In this document: positions 58,027-64,000 of the stretch, one piece after another | Layout of the letters: the number at the start of each line of letters is the position of its first letter | How positions within the stretch are numbered: position 1 is the first letter of the stretch | Assembly: GCA_002189035.1 (NCBI GenBank) | Contig: NEEC01000024.1 | Location: forward strand, 62,001 to 126,000 | Source of the DNA: Utricularia gibba | Lineage: Eukaryota > Streptophyta > Magnoliopsida > Lamiales > Lentibulariaceae | Direction of reading: 5' to 3' | Length of the DNA: 64,000 nt | Position numbers and translations under genes: made by a program | The notes under the pieces: model-generated | Databases searched by the model: none | Told to the model about the DNA's origin: nothing | The model's input: the letters and a program-made list of their open reading frames with translations, nothing else

Positions 58027-58447
58027 TGAGCAAGGATCTTTTACGCGGAAACCGCTGGAAAGCGGAAAAACCATGGAGCTGCCGGAGCTCGCCGGAAAAG
58101 AGTTTCACTAGATGGAGATTGCTAAGAGGAGAATACAAATTGAAGAAATCTTTTTTTTTTGTCCCCCTCCTTCTTGTCATAATTCCGTCTATTTATAGGA
58201 GAGCTCACTCTGACCAAATTTTGGTGTCTGCAAATATCGGTTGCTTTCTGCTCCTGCTATACGATCTCGCTTTTCAGATATCGGCCGCCTGTTATACCTT
58301 AATTCGGCCGCTTTTCAGACTGTGTCATATGGCCATACCTGTCAGATTTCTGAGAGACGTCGATTTGTCGTCTGGCGTTATCCCCTCGGGATCTCTTTTG
58401 GCAGCCTTTCAGGAACCGATTACCCTTGGCCGATTTTTCCCTTATCA
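58027..58447 (-). repeat. 5' LTR of the Tat element
   Basis: TGAGCAAGGATC to CCCTTATCA on the plus strand; about 94% identical to 49,660-50,076 by hand count. A minus-strand TATAAATA lies at 58,190-58,197. No standard tRNA primer site was found just inside it. Confidence 0.92.
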
Positions 58448-58449
58448 TT

Positions 58450-58488
58450 GTATTTTTATTTTCATCATTTTAATTAGCATTTTAAAAA
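58450..58488. repeat. Short fragment shared with the H2 array at 25.7 kb
   Basis: TGTATTTTTATTTTCATC and TTTTAATTAGCATT match GTATTTTTACTTTCATCATT near 25,730-25,760. It abuts the Tat LTR on one side and the Tekay LTR fragment on the other. Confidence 0.6.
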
Positions 58489-59362
58489 TGAGCACAGCCA
58501 GCAAGGAAATAACGCTAAGTCACAAAAAGGAAAATAAGGCAGCAAGCCTCGCCACTCCTCATCCACCTCTGCTGCACCCGCCTCGCCATCAGCCACGCCA
58601 CCTACATAGGAAAGAGTAAGGGAAGTCAGTCCTATGTCACACGGCTCCCTCCCTAGGCCTAGACTACTCATATTCACGAAGTTTCCCCTCCACACGAAGC
58701 ATCACTTCTGCTCACACACGCTGCCCCTACGAGGCATCTCCGTAACTTCTCGTATCAGCTCGCTGCCCATCCTAGGCATCTCCGATGTTCTCGTAATCGA
58801 TCCAAACACCTTCCCATACGGAATCCCAGACGTTTGGCACTTCTCCTACTGAGCACAAGTGCTCGGTGTTGCCGTCATGACCGTAGTTCGATGGCACCGC
58901 TTATTGCTCGCATGGACTCACGATCCGCGGCTTCGCCGCGTTGCCATTGGGGTGCACTCCCCAATCCCGCCGTAGCTCACAACCCCTCGATCAAATAGCG
59001 AGGTGCCTCAATCACCCAGCGAGGACTTTCAAGAAACTGGAAACATATCTCCACACACGAAGTTAGCTTCCACCACTCTGTCCCGCAGCACAATTCAACC
59101 ATAAAGCCCTTACCTTTGCGCGATTTCTGTCCTCCTCCCGCGGTTACCGTCTCTCTTAGTTAGTTCTCCTCAACCCAGGGCTCTAGTTCCTCTACTTATA
59201 CTCGCAGCTGCCCCTTATCGGGTCTACCCTAAGTCCGTCGGGCCTACTCGAACCCCTAAGGGCTGTTTCGCAAGCACCCTCACCTTGTTAAGGTCAGTCT
59301 CCTGACCCTCGCTGTGACCACATCCAAGCTGTTGTCCTGAGGCCTGGGTCGGGGGTGTTACA
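58489..59362 (-). repeat. 3' LTR of Tekay-type element 2 (outer end truncated)
   Basis: On the plus strand it ends GGGGTGTTACA at 59,362, which is the LTR start TGTAACACCCC on the minus strand. It is followed inside the element by the purine tract. A minus-strand TATAAGTA at 59,193-59,200, about 165 bp in, is the likely promoter. Its other end should match the bases at 63,897-64,000 but does not, so the U5 end is lost or displaced near 58,489. Confidence 0.75.
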
Positions 59363-59376
59363 TTCCCCCTCCCCTT
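59363..59376 (-). other. Polypurine tract
   Basis: The minus strand reads AAGGGGAGGGGGAA directly before the 3' LTR start TGTAACA, the expected position for priming plus-strand DNA. Confidence 0.88.
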
Positions 59377-61093
59377 AAGACGCTTCGTCCCGAAGCGGCA
59401 TGCAGAAGAGCTCGGGAAATTCCTTCCGTACCAGCTCCTCGGGTTCCCATGTTGCATCGTCTTGGCTCCTGCTCGCCCACTGTATTTTCACCCATGGTGT
59501 TGCCTTATTCTCCGTCGTAGTCACCTTGCGTCCAAGTATGCGCACTGGCTGCGCTTGGTTTCTCAGGTTATCCCGTAACACAAATTGATCCGGCTGTATC
59601 AGCCTCTCGGGTTCGACTAGTGCCTTCCTCAGCTGGGACACATGAAACACATCGTGCATGCTCTTCATTTCGGTGGGCAGTTTCAGTCGATACGCCACCT
59701 CTCCTATCTTCTGCAGTATCTCATAAGGTCCCACGTACCTGGGTCCTAGTCTCCCATGTTTGGTCCCGCGGGTGGCGCCCTTCCATGGCGACTCCCGTAG
59801 GTACACCATGTCGCCCACCGCAAAGTCCAGTGGCTTTCTACACACGTCTGCCCAGCTTTTCTGCCTATCTTGGGCTACCTTTAGTCTCTCCCTAATGGTT
59901 CTTACTGACTCTTCTGCTTGCTGCACTAATTCGGGTCCTAGCATCTTCTTTTCTCCAACCTCGTCCCAATGGAGGGCCGTCCGGCCCCTCTGCCCATATA
60001 ATGCCTCGTATGGTGCCATTCCAAGGCTTGCTTGATGGCTGTTGTTATACGCAAACTCTGCCAGGTGGGTATGTTCATCCCATCTAACACGAAACTCCAG
60101 CGCACACGCCCGCAACAGATCCTCCAAAGTCTTGATGGTGCGCTCGGACTGCCCGTCCGTTTGCGGGTGCATCGTTGAGCTCATCAGCAGCTTCGTTCCC
60201 AGCGCTTCTTGGAGTGCCTTCCAAAATCGAGCGGTGAACCGGGCATCTCTGTCGGACACAATGGTAACCGGCACCCCGTGATGCCTTACTATCTCGCGCA
60301 AATATATCTTGGCCAATATGGAGTTGTCCCACGCTGTTTGGATGGGCAGGAAATGGGTGTTCTTGGTAAGACGGTCCACCACCACCCATATCGCATCCAG
60401 CCCTTCACGGGTTCTTGGCAAATGGGTTACGAAATCCATGGTGACATGCTCCCACTTCCACTCAGGGATGTCTAGGGGCTGGAGCATACTGCTGAGCCGC
60501 TGGTGTTCGATTTTCACGCGTTGACAGACCTGGCATTCTCCAACGTAACGCGCGATGTCCCTCTTCATGCCTTGCCACCAGAAATCTTGTCGTAGGTCCC
60601 TGTACATTTTCGTGCTTCCCGGATGGATACTGAGCTGAGAGGCGTGAGCCTCTCTGAGAATGTCCTGTCGCAATTCCTGTACAGCAGGCACCCACACACG
60701 GCCTTGGTAAACAATGAGACCATCTCCGGGTACCTCGAATTGATCCTCACCCCGAGATGCCTTCCCTACGAGTGCGTCCCAAGATTGGTCCATCCTTTGC
60801 GCTTGGTTTATCCTCGGCAGCAGGCCAGAGTCGATCCGAAGGGTGGCAATTCTCCCTTCCAATTCCTTGAGTTGCTCGACTAGTCCCTCGTGGTCTTTCC
60901 TTGCGTGTACCCGACTAAGACCATCCGCCACGACATTTGCCTTACTTGGGTGATATAGGACCTCCACTTCATAGTCCTTGATCAGCTCCAACCATCTTTG
61001 TTGTCTCAGATTGAGTTCCTTCTGCGTGAAGATGTACTTCAAACTTTGGTGGTCCGTGTACAACTCGCACTGGCTTACATACAGATAATGTCT
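59375..61093 (-). pseudogene. RNase H end, integrase and chromodomain of Tekay-type element 2
   Basis: An uninterrupted run of about 560 codons follows the stop at 61,094. It starts in RNase H ([28 protein letters not shown]). Integrase follows with [10 protein letters not shown] and CQVC (zinc-binding), the three acidic residues (in [20 protein letters not shown] and [11 protein letters not shown]), and [20 protein letters not shown]. The last 60 residues are a chromodomain: PVRILGRKV, then [20 protein letters not shown]. In chromoviruses this domain steers integration toward particular chromatin marks. The segment itself is intact, but it lacks a start codon and its polyprotein is broken upstream. 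Confidence 0.9.
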
Positions 61094-62225
61094 CTATAGT
61101 TTTAGCACAAACACCACGGCTGCTAGTTCCAGGTCGTGCACCGTGTAGTTCTTTTCATGTGTCTTGAGCTGGCGAGACGCATAGGCTATTACTTTCCCTT
61201 CTTGCATCAGCACACACCCCAGTCCCGCCCCTGATGCATCTGTGTAGACCGAGTAGCCTACCCCTATGCGGGGTAAGGCCAACACTGGTGCCGAGGTCAG
61301 CCTCTCCTTAAGCTTCAGGAAACTTTGTTCACATGCTTCATCCCAACGAAAGGCAGCCTCCTTGCGTGTCAATTGAGTCATGGGGCGTGCCAATTCCGCA
61401 AACCCATTGATAAACCGTCTATAGTATCCTGCTAAGCCAAGGAAACTCTTGACCTCTGTGGGGTTCTTGGGCGTCGGCCACTCCACCACAGCTTCGATCT
61501 TCTTTGGGTCTACTTCCACTCCTGCTCCACTGATAACATTCCCAAGGAACGCTATACTTTTGAGGAAGAATTCACACTTACTCTTCTTGGCGAACAGCCT
61601 TTTCTCGCGTAACACCTCCAGGGTCCGTCGTAGGTGCTGCACATGTGAGGCTCCGTCTGGGGAATACACCAGGATATCGTCGATGAACACCACCACGAAC
61701 TGATCAAGATAGGGCTGGAAGACCCTGTTCATCAGATCCATAAAGGCGGCGGGGGCATTGGTGAGGCCGAATGGCATCACCACGAACTCATGATGTCCAT
61801 ATCTGGTCCGAAACGCTATCTTCGGGATGTCGCTGTCCTTGATCTTCAATTGATGGTACCTAGACCACAAATCAATTTTGGAGAATATAGATGCCCCTTG
61901 TAGTTGGTCGAACAGGTCCTCAATTCGAGGTAGGGGTAACGGTTCCTCACTGTTACCCTATTCAGCGATCGATAGTCCACGCACAGCCTCATTGTGCCGT
62001 CTTTCTTCTTCACAAATAGTACGGGGGCTCCCAGGGTGACACACTCGGCCTGATGAACCCTTTCTCTAGGAGGTTTTCTAGTTGTACCTTTAGTTCTTTC
62101 ATTTCCGAGGGCGACATCCGATATGGTGCCTTGGTGATAGGCTCCGTCCCTTCCAGCAACCTGATCTCTAACTCTATTTCTCTATCCGGCATGTGTCCGG
62201 GAAGTTCTTCAGGAAACACGTCACT
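61094..62225 (-). pseudogene. Protease end, reverse transcriptase and RNase H start of Tekay-type element 2
   Basis: The order is [35 protein letters not shown] and [10 protein letters not shown], with a one-base loss at about 62,030. The CVDYRSLNR region follows, then a second one-base loss at about 61,934 in the PLPRIEDLF block. The remaining RT is open: [13 protein letters not shown], the catalytic [10 protein letters not shown] at about 61,670-61,690, and [13 protein letters not shown]. RNase H then begins ([27 protein letters not shown]). It ends in a TAG at 61,094-61,096 where relatives have Trp (LWRHYLYG). It is inactive. Confidence 0.88.
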
Positions 62226-63757
62226 GAACTCCTACAGCAAAGCCTCGACCTCACCCACCCCCGGGGTTTCCTTGGCGGCCATGTGGGCGAGAACATAGAA
62301 TACCGCGTGCTCGCACGCCTCCTTCTTCTTGTGCGCGCATGTTCCGCTCCGCGCTGAGAATTCCCACCAATCCCCATTATGTCCACGAAGCTCTATACTT
62401 CTTTCAGCACAACTGATTCGTGCCCCATACTTCCCCAGCCACCTCAGTCCCAGAATCACATCGAATTCACCGACCTGTACCTCAATGAAGTCTGCCTCGC
62501 TGGTCATTTCCCCAAGTCTGAAACTTACCGCCCTATGTACTCTACAGCACATAAGACACCCACCTCCAGCTACCTCAACCCTTAGTCCCTGGCGGAGTTC
62601 TTCTCCTAACCTGCCTAGTCTCCTAACACACGTTCTCGACACAAAGCAATGCGTAGCTCCACAATCAAACAAAGCAGACACGTTCAAGTTGTCGAGAAGG
62701 AGTGTACCCGTGATGGTGCCACTGTCTTCTTCGGTGTTGGCCTTAGTGAGGTGAAAGATTCTTGCTCCAGCACGTCCCGTGGTCGCCCGTGTGGCATTGG
62801 TGACAGCCCCTAGGTTCGCGTTCAGCTTCCTTGGCTTCGGGCACTCCCGCGCCATGTGCCCTGCCTCACCACAGTTGTAGCACACTCGAGTTGTCAAGTA
62901 GCACGTACCCGTGTGTCTCCTACCACAAGTGGGGCAGAGGGGGCGTTCCCAATTAGTGGCTTCGTTCCTTCCCCCTCGGTTCACCACCGCAGCACCCTTT
63001 CTATCACCAAATGCTGTCCTCTTGACGCTCGCTTTGTCCTGTTCACGTAGTTCCGTTTCCACCATTACCGCAGCAGCTAGTAGGACGGTGAGATGTGTTG
63101 CAGGATACGGGGCAGCAATGCTTGGCGAAATTGTGTTATTTTCAGCCCTTCGTTGGTAGTGACTCCTAATAAAAACTGAGACAACTTCTGGAATCACGTG
63201 TGCAACTCTTGTACGCTCTCGTTGACCTCTTGAGTGAGGGTCACGAATTCGTTCATCTTCTGTGTTTTCACCACCTCTGGGTAGTAACGATCTAGGAACT
63301 CCTTTTGGAAGTCCTCCCATTAAGTTTCCCCTTCCAAGCCATTCATGCTAGTCCATCACTGCGCAGCATCACCCACCAGAAAATATTCAGCGACGGTGAC
63401 ACGGATGCTGGTTGGTGTTTCGTACAGTCTCATGTTCTGTGTCAGTTCCAACAGCTAGGCTTCCGCCTCGTCAGGTGTCCCTCCACCAAAGGTTGGCATG
63501 CGGGCTTTCTTTAGTCTTTCATACTGAGCACGCACCTGTTCTCCCAAGGACACAGATTGGTTCTCCTGATTGCCCCCACTCCCTTCGCCATTCCCACGGG
63601 CAGCATCTGCCACTGTGTTGGCCAATTGTTCAGCAGTGAAAGTATCCGCGGCCTAAGGGCGGGGTACATTCCTACGCGGAGCCCTAGTAGGAACGTTCGC
63701 TGGTACTTCTTCGTTACCTTCAGTCCTTGCTGCAATAGCTCTCGATCTAGTCCTCAT
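62226..63757 (-). pseudogene. Gag and protease of Tekay-type element 2
   Basis: The gag start is the ATG at 63,757-63,755 (MRTRSRAIAARTEG). Stops in the gag frame are at 63,653-63,655, 63,455-63,457, 63,356-63,358, 63,320-63,322 and 63,194-63,196. By comparison with element 1, two replace Trp and one replaces Arg. A frameshift near 63,110 leads to the open downstream part: a Cys/His pair, then the zinc knuckle CYNCGEAGHMAREC at about 62,843-62,884, protease LFDCGATHCF at about 62,645-62,675 and ILGLRWLGKYG. A stop at 62,232 breaks it again before RT. Confidence 0.87.
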
Positions 63758-63882
63758 CCCTATCCTGTCACGGCACACCTTTGGTTAACACACTCATAAA
63801 CCATCTTGGAGTACCTGGCAGCGGCGGGGCAGCGAGGGGACCGGGTTTCCTATCCCTGTTCCCAACCCCAAAACTCAACCTG

Positions 63883-63894
63883 GCTCTGATACCA
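63883..63894 (-). other. Primer-binding site, initiator tRNA-Met type
   Basis: TGGTATCAGAGC on the minus strand, followed by CAGGTTGAG, two bases inside the LTR end (GGGTTGTTACA). Confidence 0.92.
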
Positions 63895-63896
63895 TT

Positions 63897-64000
63897 TGTA
63901 ACAACCCACGACCTGCACCCTAGACGCTAAGGCCATTACCGACACCTAACTCTCCGCGCTGGTGTCCCAATCATCATGAGGGTGGGTTAGGAACGTGGTT
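63897..64000 (-). repeat. 5' LTR of Tekay-type element 2, partial
   Basis: The plus strand starts TGTAACAACCC at 63,897 and continues out of the window. The visible part matches the relic at 42,300-42,420 in opposite orientation. Confidence 0.85.

Larger units (their letters stand above)
49660..58447 (-). mobile_element. Ty3/gypsy element, Tat lineage, non-autonomous, with antisense extra ORF
   Basis: Minus-strand order is 5' LTR (58,447-58,027), gag, protease, RNase H domains, integrase, then an extra ORF on the opposite strand and the 3' LTR (50,076-49,660). LTRs start TGATAAGGG and end CTTGCTCA on the minus strand. By hand count they differ at about 25 of 415 aligned bases (about 6%) plus small indels. 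The flanking bases do not match (ATAGC left, TTGTA right), so no target-site duplication is seen. RT is missing and most frames are broken. The Tat assignment rests on two RNase H-like domains and the antisense PF04195-like ORF. Confidence 0.88.
59363..63896 (-). mobile_element. Internal region of Tekay/Del chromovirus element 2
   Basis: On the minus strand the order is primer site, gag, zinc knuckle, protease, RT, RNase H, integrase, chromodomain, polypurine tract. It is the more complete relative of the element at 26-31.6 kb because the integrase C-terminus and chromodomain survive. At least six in-frame stops and three or more frameshifts make it inactive. The 5' LTR begins at 63,897 and leaves the window. 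Confidence 0.9.

Noticed and set aside
1-64000. Endogenous pararetrovirus as the source of the pol sequences
   Set aside because: Integrase, LTRs and tRNA primer sites next to LTR ends are present. The elements are LTR retrotransposons.
1-64000. tRNA or rRNA genes
   Set aside because: No rRNA stretch or tRNA-like promoter boxes with a foldable gene were recognised by eye. A dedicated scan was not possible.

Overview
The window is nuclear DNA from a seed plant, most likely an angiosperm. The evidence is three lineages of plant Ty3/gypsy retrotransposon (Tekay/Del chromovirus, Athila-like, Tat with an antisense extra ORF), GT-AG introns, and a plant-like NOP58 gene fragment. The species cannot be read from the sequence. 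It looks like repeat-rich, probably heterochromatic DNA at the edge of a satellite block. All homologies were recognised by eye; boundaries are approximate unless exact bases are given.

Layout. (1) 1-25,015: tandem array of a satellite with a 315-bp monomer, roughly 80 copies. It is well homogenised at about 15.9-24.7 kb and heavily deleted and scrambled before that; it runs off the left edge. (2) 25,016-26,058: the array border. It holds an AT microsatellite, a tandem hairpin repeat (called H1), a single diverged relative of the satellite, and an array of a second hairpin repeat (called H2). (3) 26,067-31.6 kb: a Tekay-type element on the minus strand, truncated in integrase. (4) 31.7-35.6 kb: degenerate H1/H2 copies and unassigned DNA with two promoter-like stretches. 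(5) 35.6-42.5 kb: one arm of a diverged inverted repeat, a deleted Athila-like element, a second Athila LTR and a Tekay LTR/primer-site relic. (6) 43.5-46.05 kb: a multi-exon minus-strand gene related to the extra ORF of Tat elements, with H2 arrays on both sides. (7) 47.19-48.56 kb: five 3' exons of a NOP58-like snoRNP gene. (8) 48.8-49.66 kb: an LTR fragment and another H1/H2 copy. (9) 49.66-58.45 kb: a Tat-lineage element with both LTRs, an antisense extra ORF and no reverse-transcriptase core. (10) 58.5-64 kb: a second Tekay element, decayed by nonsense mutations and frameshifts, running off the right edge.

The most unusual signal is the link between these parts. H1/H2 hairpin repeats recur at several separate places. 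One copy adjoins a single-copy relative of the satellite, and H2 arrays bracket the stand-alone gene. This suggests a hairpin-rich dispersed repeat family that may have seeded the satellite and may travel with the gene. That link is inference.
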